From: Ascaris suum
Taxonomy: Eukaryota > Nematoda > Chromadorea > Rhabditida > Ascarididae
Reading direction: 5' to 3'
NCBI GenBank assembly: GCA_013433145.1
Contig: CM024187.1
Location: forward strand, 12,044,826 to 12,108,825
Length of the DNA stretch: 64,000 nucleotides
Part shown: positions 1-12,000 of the stretch, piece after piece
Layout: each line of letters starts with the position of its first letter
Position numbering within the stretch: position 1 is the stretch's first letter
Notes under the pieces: generated by a model
Seen by the model: the letters and a program-made list of their open reading frames with translations, nothing else
What the model was told of the DNA's origin: nothing
The model's database searches: none
Position numbers and translations under genes: made by a program

Positions 1-370
1 TTTTTTATTATTTCTATTGCATTCAATAAATCAAAGACATCCATATATCGTTCAACAAATTTGCCACTGAAATTGCACCGCACATCGTATCTGCATTCGA
101 AGCTGCGCAGAACACAGCGAACATGATTTTATTTCAAAGGAAGCATTGTTGTAGTGAAGGTTAATTCTACGGCCAGTATGATCTTTTCAGAGGCTAATAT
201 TCAACTGCATAAATAACCAACAATATCTTTACAACGGAAAAGAACCCTCTCCAGATAAGCGCAAATATGTCATTGCGAAGAAAATCTTAAAATGCCACTG
301 CTGGAGTAGCACTTTACCTAAGTTGGACATTTCTGACTGCACCTGGCAGTCCATCATCACTCACCGACAG
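1..370. other. A/T-rich flank without a recognised gene
   Basis: I see no coding exon here. On the minus strand an AATAAA-type signal (TTTATT at plus 4-9) could serve the small ORF that ends at 371, but nothing else supports that link. Confidence 0.3.
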
Positions 371-727
371 TTAGTCCTTTTCTAGCTTCAAAAGATTTCC
401 GAAGAGCATCCGAGTATAAGCGGGAGGTAACATCGGCAAATCAGACGGCAAAAAACGCAGATATTCCCAAGACAAGCCGACCTCTTCCGCCCACCCGTGA
501 AATATAAATATGGAATACGCTAACGTACGGCTTTCACTCGTTTCACAGAACAGGTGTGCACTTGACGCGACATTCGTTATTTCGCTCGTGTCCATTGATA
601 TTAAAAGACTCACAAGTACAACCTGAAAGTCTTCCTTTCTTCTTCCTCTAAACTCACCAACAATAGCAGCATGAACATCCGGCACTGGCAAAGAATGGCA
701 ATCTCGAATGACGCACGTCGATGCCAT
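371..727 (-). CDS. Unrecognised 118-aa ORF, possibly a terminal exon
   Basis: An ATG-to-TAA frame of 118 codons downstream of VPS11 on the same strand. Seven bases before the ATG is an acceptor-like tttttatag, so this could be a last exon or a trans-spliced single-exon gene. If it is an internal continuation, the frame also stays open from that acceptor. The product has a hydrophobic stretch (residues about 36-44) and an aromatic-rich C-terminal half with GLSWEYLRFLPSDLPMLPP. I do not recognise the family. Open frames of this length occur by chance in this window, so coding status rests only on the ATG, the acceptor and the non-random-looking C-terminal half. Confidence 0.3.
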   Translation of the reverse strand: MASTCVIRDCHSLPVPDVHAAIVGEFRGRRKEDFQVVLVSLLISMDTSEITNVASSAHLFCETSESRTLAYSIFIFHGWAEEVGLSWEYLRFLPSDLPMLPPAYTRMLFGNLLKLEKD

Positions 728-2698
728 GAAATTTCTATAAAAATTTACTTCGGCAACCCATACAATAACTTCAATAAATCTTCAACATTTCGTTCTTCTC
801 AACGTTGGTGATTCGCAACAATCAAAACATCACTTACAACTCGCAATAAACATTACACCTTCATTCTCTGCCGCCCCTTTAGTTTTAATTAAAATTGGCT
901 GTGCTTTTTAAGCCTCCTATACCCACCATTCATTTGGCTTCAATATTTCCTCACCTTCAATAGGTCGAGCGGAGTCACTGTATTTTTATCATGCATTTTT
1001 CAATTCTATAATGCCAACACAACAGACTTTTTAAAATCGAAACCTCAAAATAACAAAATTTTTTAAACAAGTAAAAAACCAAGAAAAAAAAAATCAAAAT
1101 ACGCGCACCACCCTCTTCATTCCATTCTGACTGCAGGCATTATAGGCTCAACAAGCGTCTCGCTATGCGCACACTAGAACTAACGAAAGCTAAGCAGCAA
1201 TTAATGGCGGAGAAAGCGTTCGTGGCAGCTCACTAGTACAGCGGTGAGAAGTCATGAATTCGTATCCGCCTACGTACAATATTTTCACTGATTACTGGAC
1301 AATGGGTATTTAAAGTTTTGCAGCCTTTTTCGAAAAAAAAAATTTTCCCACGCACGGCGCTCACAATCATATCAAATAAATTCAAAAGCTATTTAATCCG
1401 GACAAAAAGTTTTCAAACGAATTAACGATTACTTGGGAAAGAAAAATATGAAAACACGAACGTCTAGATTCATCTGGAAGAACCAAAAAAAAAAAACAGT
1501 TCGCAGATACGCGCCCATAAAAACATCTTAAGTGAAAGAGAGTTCATTAAAGAAAATAAAACACGTCGCAGATAAATAAAAACATATACATCTTGATTGA
1601 ACAAACACACGAATAAATGGACATACAAGCATTACAATTAGCAGAGAATGGTGATAACAATTCGAATGGTGTGAAAAGAAATGCCTCAAAATAAACTCAT
1701 ATTTACGAAAGAAGGTATTTCGTTGAAACCTTTTGAACAGTCTCAGTTTTTGCTGAATCAACAGTGAAGTCGTAACAAACACCCCGTGTTTCAGACATGC
1801 AACAACTGAAATAAAATAGGTTTCAAAACCTTCGATTCCAAATGTACGATGAATTCTAAGTGATATCATATCCAGAATGAATAAAAGAGATGGTGGGAAA
1901 AAATGCAGTTAGACCGCCCTTAGTGAGTGAAAGTTAGTGCAAAATTTCTTGCTTCATTTTCATAACAAAAGCACTCAAAAACGAAAGCTCTTGGAAATTT
2001 TAAAACACTTTTAAATTGCAAAGTTGCAAAAATTAGCATATATTTGAAGAGCGATTACGAAATGGGCACACTAATGGAACAGTAAGCGAATAACAAAACA
2101 AAAATAGAGCCAAAATCAAAAATACTGCACCTCATCAAACACGGTAGAACCGATCTAAAAAGCAGATTTCACGATCACACTATGTCAAACAGAACAAGTC
2201 AACTAAAGAAGAATAGCAAAACAACTCTACAAGCTTCGATTTACAGAAAGCATCATCCCATGAAGTGTTTAGTTGCCAAAAAATGTTCTATGTTCGTAGC
2301 CACTTGCCCTCGAGGTCAAGTAAAAAAGGTAACTTCCGATAAATTCTTCCCCTCTGTACTATCTTTCATAAAGCATCAATTCTTCAATCCTACCCTATTC
2401 TAAACCCGACACTGGTCCGCTTTCTACTGTTCAAAGCAACGCTAGCCTCATTTTACCACCACCTCCCCTCCAACCCCTTCCCTCCTCCAACTCTCCTTTC
2501 TTAAGTAACGTATCGCTTTGGTAATAAAATGAACATCCTATACGCGAGATTAAGTTAAATTTCTTGCAAGAGATAAATGCAAGTTTCATTAAACTAGACC
2601 GTGAATAGCTAACCCACAAACACTCTGAAAACAAAACGAACAGGTATGACATCACAAATCCGTCAACTATGCATACGACGGACGAATTAGAAGGTAAA
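728..2698. other. Intergenic, 3' side of VPS11
   Basis: About 2 kb of A-rich sequence between the VPS11 stop codon and the small minus-strand ORF. It should contain the VPS11 3' UTR. Open frames here have low-complexity composition and no supporting splice context. No RNA gene was recognised. Confidence 0.4.
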
Positions 2699-3010
2699 CT
2701 AGAAACCACTTCCGAAGGGATTCGTTGACGCCGGCTCGTCATCCTCCTCGTCGAACGGATTCGTAGATTTCGCAATCGAAGCAGCGGTTAGTGTGATTCC
2801 GGTTTTTGAGGAACTGCGTGTGGATGATGATACGCTAGATGACCCTTCGAATGGGTTCGTTCCGACAGCGCTCGATTTTTCTATTACACTCACTGATGAC
2901 TTCTCGAATGGATTTCCTGAATTTGATGGTCGAGCACCTGACCACGAATCGAACAGCCCATTGCCCATATAGCTGGCAATCACGGACATACAATCGACTG
3001 TAGCATCCAT
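2699..3010 (-). other. VPS11: VPS11 last exon with four NPF motifs
   Basis: Terminal exon, residues 882-984, preceded by a strong tttttttag acceptor. It starts with the conserved family tail (SVIASYMGNGLF). A Ser/Thr-rich, probably disordered tail follows, with NPF at residues 914, 933, 965 and 978. The third reads NPFDEEDDE, an acidic context typical of EHD-type EH-domain ligands. The vertebrate VPS11 tail as I know it has no such array. Confidence 0.9.
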
Positions 3011-6000
3011 CTAAAAAAAACAAAAACAAATGAAAGGCAAGGAATCAACGAAAGAACAGATAAAAAAGCTTGGAAACGAAAGCGGGAGTTGAAAAGACCC
3101 GCAAAATCAAAAATCGGTCCAAAAAAACCCAAAATTCATTGAAAGTTGAACAGTCTCAGTGCTTTATAGAGTGCCCGATGTTTCATTAAGTGCTTTCCTA
3201 TTTTGAGTGTTTTGATACTAGAAACTTACATAAATGAATTCACCACCGTGCAAATCTACTGGTTAGGCACATGGTCCAGAAAAAGAGTCCATTTTTATGC
3301 ACGATTCGTTGTAGAGAAAGGAAACATTTGCACACTTTTCGGCAGCCACATCATAAAATTTGGCGAATACGATAAAAAATTAACAATCACCTCATCGCGA
3401 AATTGTTTTCTTGCACTTCTGCTATTAAACACGTCTGCATCATGGTCACGAGCACTGAAAATAACATTTGCAGCCGAGCAGCAACGAGAGAATGATGATA
3501 AGCAACTTGCAACAAGACAGAAAATTCTGGTAATCCCCTCCACCCGACTCTTCCCCAGTCTACTCCTAAAACAGCAAAACGAAAAAGTAGCAAGCGCAAC
3601 AACAAAGCAAGCATATGCAGGCTATGTACTAAGTATGCAACCTCTGGTCAACTTGGAAACAAAAACAAGCAGATCCGTGAGAACGAATAAGTAATATGAC
3701 GCGCAACACAATCTTCTGCATGGTTGGTGACGAAGAACGTTTGATGGCCGATAGAATAAACAACAGTAAAAGAAGAATCCACCTTCTACTGAAAGCAGGA
3801 GTCCCCATCTACGTATTAACGATGGCCACCCTGACACCTGCTGATCAGAAATGCATATAGTTAAACTGCTGAAAAAAATAAGCCAAAACCAGTCCTACTC
3901 CCCTTCGTAAAACTCTTCGTCCTTCAAACAAACAACAAAAAAAACGAATGTTCACTTCATCGCTAAACGAGAGAAGCGTAAAAAATAAAAGTGCATAATA
4001 CGTGTCTAAGAAGGAAATACTCACCCGCTTTTCAAGCGCATCCGCGTACATGCGGGGCATGAATCCGCCTTCTCGCTATACGATTCGAGGCAGTGTGCAT
4101 GATAGGAATGCTTGCAAAGGAAGTGCACAGCAGGCAGTTGTAGTGAAGTATCGCAAGCAGAACACTTATTCATTTGAAATATTTGCACTCTTGAAATATA
4201 CGGCTAAGTAATACAAAGGAATTGATATCGGAAAAAAATGTGAAGAAAATATTAGTTCTACGATTTCTTTAACGTAGTTTAATGTCCGACAATAATTGCA
4301 TATTTTACTACAGTTTGTAGTTTCTTTCTTTCCAAAACTTTCCGCTTCTCTCCTTTCTCTTCTCTTTTACGAAAGCTTTCATCACCTTGGGGATATTTCG
4401 GTTTGGCTTAATTAGTGATCTGCAACCGCTTCCATAGTGGTATGTTTTTATAAGCTCTTTTACAATAACAATTGCCTATCCCCATTACTACCTCTTAATT
4501 TCGACTGTAATTTAAGACTGTTTCTTTCTCTTCCATTTCATTGTTGCAGCATAACTGTTGAATCTCTCACGTAAATTTTTTTATGAACCCATGAAACGGA
4601 AAAACAAGATACAAACAAGCGTTCCTTAAACCAACCTCACATCAAACATGCCTGAAATAATGCAAAAAACAGGCTTGATTGTCAACACAGGGAAAATGTG
4701 CCTGCTATATCGTCTCGTAGCGGATGCGTTGGAATACTGATACGACGATGACAATGGGATTTTTAAACTTCTTCGTCAATCTCGACTTCGTATGTTTTAA
4801 GATTTCATCTTAAATCTATCCTCCTGTCGTTTAATATATGACGTGGATATAGTGAGTTTTTAACATCTTGTGTTCACATTCGCACCAAAAACATTTGAAT
4901 GTGTATGTTGTTATGCCTTCGTGTGTGGTCAAGCACACAATTGGCATTGCATTTCAAGCGATGTTGAATGTACAAACGATGCCCAAACGCTTCTGCCATT
5001 CGGAAGTTGAATTCTAGAAGAAAGATTGCCTTAGATAATAACACTCACTTGCATCTCCTACCAGTGCACCTTGCTCATGATTTAACTGTTACGAAATGGA
5101 AATTGAAAAACAAAGCTCACCTGTAATTAATGCTCTCAATTTGTTCCTCAATCTGAGCCATTTTTGCCTCACTAGCAGCAATCGATTTTTCGTCCGATAC
5201 AATCTATAATAGCGCAACTTTTAAAAGGAACAACAAACAAGAAAACAATAGTTTTGAAACACGCTGTGTGTTATCCGAAAGCCAAATCAAAGTTCTTCCC
5301 TGGATTCATCAACTGCCATTTTTGGCATCATGATGAAAGCACAGACGAGAAAAAGCTGCGCAAAGAAATTGAAATGGAAATTACGGCTATCCTATTCAAA
5401 ATGAAACTAATGCAGAAATCGAAAATAGCAGTATAGACTAAAGGAAAGTTCGTTAACTTCATTAACAACAAATAACGAATGGCGAAATTTTCTCAAGAAG
5501 AAAGAAATTTATTTCTGCTATGCATCACTCCTCTCTCTACTACCTTTATCCGATCCGTCTTGAGGAGGTTACTCGCTAGCGGTGCAAAAATCCCCTCTTT
5601 CCACTTCCGGTCGTAATCATCGCCGACCATACATTTTCACCACAGGATCTGTTCAATAAGCCTTTGGTCGATCGCTTACACATTTCCTCTCGAGAGACAC
5701 ACAAGTAGCCTTGCGGTCCAGGGACACATCCATGCACACTATACACCCTGCCCCTTCACGAATGTGGAGTTCCCGGGCCACACCTGCAAATTTCGTGCGA
5801 GGCTTGACTCCTTCGGAAGTAATATACTCACGCCGGACCATGTTATATCCTGCGCTTCATTGCTGTCTGCGTCACAGCCGGTTGTTTTTCGTCAGTTTTT
5901 GTTGTCGACCAACATTCCGCTGTGTAACGTAACAGGCAAGACATCGGAATGGAACAATTCGGTAGACCGGAGAGCTGTCGTCGCATAGCAGTTTTTATCT

Positions 6001-9000
6001 CACTGAAACTGGACAATACTTCCATCACTTTCATCTCCGAAGTTATCGGCGAAATGCTTCAGTGTTTTGGTCGCCGAAGCATATGGTCAATACAGGCAGA
6101 ACCGCTTTCGCATCTATTTCATCTTGGATAGATCCACTTCGAACTCGACTTTCTCGAACATTCTTTGAAACTGCTTCACTCTGTCCAGCAGTTCTATCAC
6201 ACCATGGATAAAGACAACGCAGCCGTCTGCAAGCAGCAGATATATCAATTGCTCACCGTCAACAAAGATGTTCCATCACCAATCCAGGCTGTTGAAAAGG
6301 TCCTCTAGGATTACTGCAGAAAGCTTCGCTGAGAACGTATCGAACTGGCGTAGTCTTTTGCAAATTTCGATATGGCAAATGTCACTGAGAAATTTGGCCT
6401 CTGCTCTGCATTCGGTATTCAGCTCTTGCAGTATATCAACGTGCTCTGAGTCGATGCTCGCTCCGTTTAGTGCACAAATCATGTCAACCCAAAACTATGT
6501 CATTCCTAACTGGTCATAAAATTGATAAAAACAAGCAAATGCATCGAACACATTCGTCATACCGCTCAAAGGCCAACAAGACTGCGCGCAACGAACCTGC
6601 TCGTTCTGATGCTTCAACCACCTGAGTATATAATCCCTCACGTTAGCAACACATAATTTGTTGCTTCGCGAAAGTATTTCGAGTACCACCAATGGGTGAA
6701 TGCAATTCGTCTCTTCCACCCTTTAAAATAAACTAGGTCAGCAAACAGAACAGCACATAAACGTTTTATAACCTAAACAGCAATGAAAATCAATGGGAAA
6801 TTACCCACTTGTTTAGAAATCAAAGCAAAAAATAACAAATTTGTAGCCGTATAGGATAAATTTATAAACATGCGAAAAAAAATCGCTGAGATCTCATTTG
6901 AGTAGAATAAATACTTTTGACTGCAGCAAAATTCAAATGCACATAAAGCGCAGAATTTGCAACCGGTTAGCACTTCGAGAACTGAGTATCGAGTAAACTG
7001 TTTACAGTTAAACACCGATTGAGGGAACAATATGCATCAAAGTTGAAAGGCTTCAGTTCTCAGACAAATCAACAAATCGGTTGAGGAACAGTTCATAGTA
7101 TGATCGATTTGACCATATATACAAGGAATTACTGATTGACGCTTCCCACTACTGCATTAGCAATTATGGAACACTGTCTTTTACATACACTACACACAAT
7201 ATCTTAAACTATCATTTACTTTCGTAGTTTCTTAAACTAGCATTTACTTATCTTTGTTGCGTCACACGATTAGTTTTAGTAATTTATTCTGGTACTTTTA
7301 TATTAGTATTTCCTCATCGGAATCTTTTAGTAACCTCAAACGTTATTCACTTTTTCGATAGGTTTCACATTAAATATAGATCTTATAAATATTGCTCTAC
7401 CCGGGTTAGTACTGTGAGCTGGCTGTCGTCAACACTGACACTTCGGTTTATCGGTCACCAGTCATCATTACCAGTGGTGTCGATGACGCATCTTTTTGCT
7501 TTATAATTTAAACTATACGAATTGCTGGCTTAGTATTTTGTATACATCTAGCTTTCCAACTATAATCTAAACACACTCTAATTCTTATATTCGCTTTTTA
7601 AATTAAACTATTCTTATGCTTTGATTTTCCGTTATGACTGCCTCCCCTTCCTTTTTATATAAGTCTTCCATCCTTGCATTTAAATTCAGACTTCACCACG
7701 ATTTTCCATAATATCATTAACATATTTCCTCAAAGCCTTTTGATCTGTTTTGTTTCAACTTACTACGAATTTACAAGAGCATATTTATGTTATACAAAAT
7801 CTTTAACCTCCTTTGTGTGCAGCTTTTGCATTTTTCTTAACATAAATGTCACCTGTAGTTTTTTTCCATTTTTCCACATCTTTTTTTTCTACGTCTCTCT
7901 CTCCACCCGCAATTAAGTTGTCTCTATAGCTTCTCATAGTAACAGGGTTATGAGTATCGTTCTGAGATGGTCCGCGCATAACCCAAGTGCATACGTCAAC
8001 GGATAAGGGCCGAAACGGGTCACCTTTCGTTCCTTCAGGTAATCTACTCGCATCTCACCTTTTGCATTCTTAACATCTAGTCTCCTGACAGTCGTCTATT
8101 CCTTCACGGTTTGTGCTCACACAAGGCTTCCCTTTGCCCTAAATATATTACTACGTTTACACTCACCCATTTGTGTATAATTTATCTAAGTACGCGTCTA
8201 CTCGCTTATTTACTATTCTGTTTCAAAGACTTTTATAGAAATTCTATTAATGCACAACTTCATTTGTTTTTCTGTTGGAGGAACTTTAAGAATGAGAATA
8301 TGCATACACATTTATTTTTCTCTCTTATAACACCTTAAAAAATTAAACATTTCACGTCACTACATCACTTGGTGCACTTCTTCGAACCATCTTCATTGGC
8401 CGCTTACCACTCTTTTTTTTCGCAAATTCTTCGGCTTTGGAACTCCGGAGCTGTCATAATAGCAGCTCCACCAGAAGGCCGAAATAATAACCAAGAGAAA
8501 AGCCCGCAAGCCACTACGAAGCTCGGCTCGAAAGAGAGAAAGTGAAAAGTGATATTCCAAAAGGTGGCTGGATAAGCGTGACCGTCTAACTCAGTTATTT
8601 ATTTTAAATTTACAGTCAACAAGAGAACAATTCACGTTAAGACGCATGCGATACGAAGAAGAGACACATTCACACTATACAACGAATTCAATAAGTTTTT
8701 AAAAAATTACCTCTCTAATAAATACTGAAGAGCATTTGCGTCAATATTCTCTTCACGAGATGCAAATATTATAGCGTCAATCCACAACTTTGGACTTCTG
8801 AAACCAAAAAAAAGAAAAATAAACTTCCAAAAAAAGACGAAAAGACCACTGGATAATCGCTATCAAAAAAAACTATGCTAATTTTGCTATTCATTATTAA
8901 CAGGAATTAACTCACCCACCAAAGAAACTCGTTGTAAGTTTTGATCTGCATTGGAAACGAATAAGACCAACGCATGCTTCCTTAAAAGTATATCCTAGAA

Positions 9001-12000
9001 ATTAAACACATGTGAATTCTAGCAGAATCAGTGATCTAGATATAAAAGCGTAATAAATACTTCAGTGCGATATTGCATCCCTGGAACAGCTGGATCGACT
9101 TAAAAAAAATAAATGATGCTGCAATCGACAGGCTACGTTTATGCAGATAATACGGAAAGACTCTGAGGAAACAACACATTTCCTTTAAAGAGGTTTGTGC
9201 TCATCATTCAGAACCTCATAACTAATGCATTTGACCGACATTATCAGAACTGCAAGCCTTCGAATGAACATTTTTAAATGCAAACTATTAAACAGACAAT
9301 AAGACTCAGGAATAAACGAAAACGTCCAAACGAAACTCACCCTTTAAGTTCGCACAGCTCGAAAATTTCCTTCAAATTATTTTGTCGCATATGATACTCA
9401 ATAAGCTCATCGAATCTAAATTAAAGTACATCACATTTATGACAACTTGAAGAATAATGCCAACGGTAACTGCAGAAATTAGCGAATTGAAAGCTTAGTG
9501 GAGATTTCTTCAACTTGCTTGAAGATGTGATCAAGAAATTTATGGGACAGGAAGGCTTTTGATTTACCAATTCCTTTTCGAATTCATAAAGCTAGCCCTT
9601 AGCACTCTATGTACTTTGAATTATGAGTCAAAAAAGCATCGAATTTCATATATACGCAAATAAACGAAAAGATACGTGGCCTCATTACCCAATGAATAGG
9701 TTGAACATTCCTTTTTCCTATCACTGAATACATAAAGAACGGGCCTTTCTAGTTTAGTATAGACATCGACGATTCCTGGGGCAAAGTCAAACATTTGACA
9801 GATTTGCAGTGCGTGATCCAAATCCTTGTTTCCGATTAATGCAACTATCTTCGCACTTGCACTTGGAGAATCCTGCAACAAAAGGAAAATGTTGATGACG
9901 CACTCAGTAAAAAAAATTGTTACGTGAAATCAAAACTCAAATGACGTTCACAAAAAGTAAAGGCTCTAAATTTATTACGAGCTCACTATGAAGCGGACTA
10001 AGCAGTCAATCAAACATCCACGATTGCCTTAAATACGACGGCAAATTTATTATCAAAAATGCTCCCTTATATATTTTTCCATGCAACTTTTAAGATTCCA
10101 AGTATTTGTGTTCCGAAACTGATATTATTTTAGGTTGTAAATATAAGGTGGCTAAGAGGAATTTTAACGAAAATATTTCAACACATCCGTAAGAAATCGA
10201 CAGTGAGCAAATTTTGTTCAAATGTGATACGACAGATGCAAGGCGCGCAAATTACCAACAACAAAAGTATATTAACAACTTCCAAACCGGAAACAAGAAC
10301 TTCCTTTCAGAAAACTAACAGATCCCGCCATTGCCAAAATTATAAGACTGCAAAGCTCACAAATATTAACATAAATCACTCCAATCACGAACTGAAACCA
10401 TAGGAAAACAAAGATAAGAAAAAGCGGTTGCGAGGTCATCACCGCAGATGCTACTCTCCTTCAACGTCACAGTAAAAAAAAATCACCTCGCTACGGTGTG
10501 ACCATTGACGAAGTCGCAATTCAAGAACGATATCACGCAACTGCGAATTATGTCCATCAGCCTGAATCAAGCAAATCGACACCATTATCCCGAACTAAAT
10601 CTAGTGCCAAAATACCAAAAACAAGCAAAACAGAATGGATAATATGGAAAATGCATTTATGTTACACTTGAAAACGATTATATCATCAATTAGAATGAAG
10701 GAAAAAAATGTCTTCATTATGTTTGCAACTTTCGACATCGAATGCGGTCTGAGCATGATCGATCACAAGTGAGTTCAATCCAAATATGTACTTCACAAGA
10801 TATGACCATCACTTCGTTTCTTATTCAAATAGTACCACTGAGAATTTAAAAAATGTAATATTCAAGAATTACCTGCAATGCGAGTTCAACAAATCGGGAG
10901 CAATGAAGCGCATCTCCAACAAACATTTTCATTAAATGCGTTGCGTCGATTTTTCCTGAAAATGAGCTGCGTTCATGTTCCCTCAGTTTCTACAGTCAAT
11001 ATCTTAATTGAAATAGAAATAATCTTAGGCTTTATTTAACGAAGAAATTGGACTCCGATCTTTTAACATAAGGCGGACTGTCACTATATACATAAAGTCT
11101 ATAAATAGCACATCACGATTGCCATGAATGTCCTCAAGAATGCTGAAGACATATTGAAGCGTAAGTTCCAGCGACAGATAACTTTAAGTGCCAAAGCAAT
11201 GAGTGCATCGTTTGAATGGAAGCAGTGTTCTACAGAGCCAAGCAATACTGCTCCGTTAAAGTTTTTGAATCCTTCGTTCGCCTTCTCGGTGCTTAGTTTT
11301 CGACGTTACAATACGCACATGGAATACACGTCACAGAAGAAATCCGCTCACTTTTCAGTCAAGATATAAGTAGCGCACTGCACGGTTACTTTAGCAAAAA
11401 GAATTGCAAAAGATAAAAAGAGCAGACAGTAAATCAAGTGGCTGATAAGACGAACAAATTATGCAGTATGAATGAAACTGGCAAATGTTTACCGTTTGAA
11501 GTAATCATCTTGATAAGGAAGTTCATCGTCTGCTCCGGAAGCTTTTCAAGAAGCAGTTTGCCATATTTTTCCAGATATTTTTCAACCTAAAGAAACCTCC
11601 TGAGGATTCCGCAATGTGATTTAACTAGCGTCATATTTCACAAGTAATTCCAACATATGAAAATTCCGTAGCTGATATAGCCGGACAGAGGTAAAACTTA
11701 AACGCTTACTAAGTTCTGATTAACGCACAGCACCTTCGCTCACCGTAACTCTAGCAGAGGCCCATCAAACATCATGACCATAAACGGATTAAGTTACAAT
11801 ATAAACTGCAAAATTACTGGCATTCGAACTTATACAACAAAGAAACCAGTAAACATTAGAGATTTTAAAAAAGATAGAATTGGGTATAGTATTCTTGAGA
11901 AATTTTTCCTTTTCAAATTCTAAACTTGGATATACTTTCAAGCCCTCAATCGCTTAGTGATTGTAGAGTCAACTCTGGGTGTCTTCTAAAGAACAGACAT

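Noticed and set aside
3203..3694. 163-codon plus-strand open frame
   Set aside because: It lies antisense over VPS11 exon 21 and its introns; no start context, domain or splice support.
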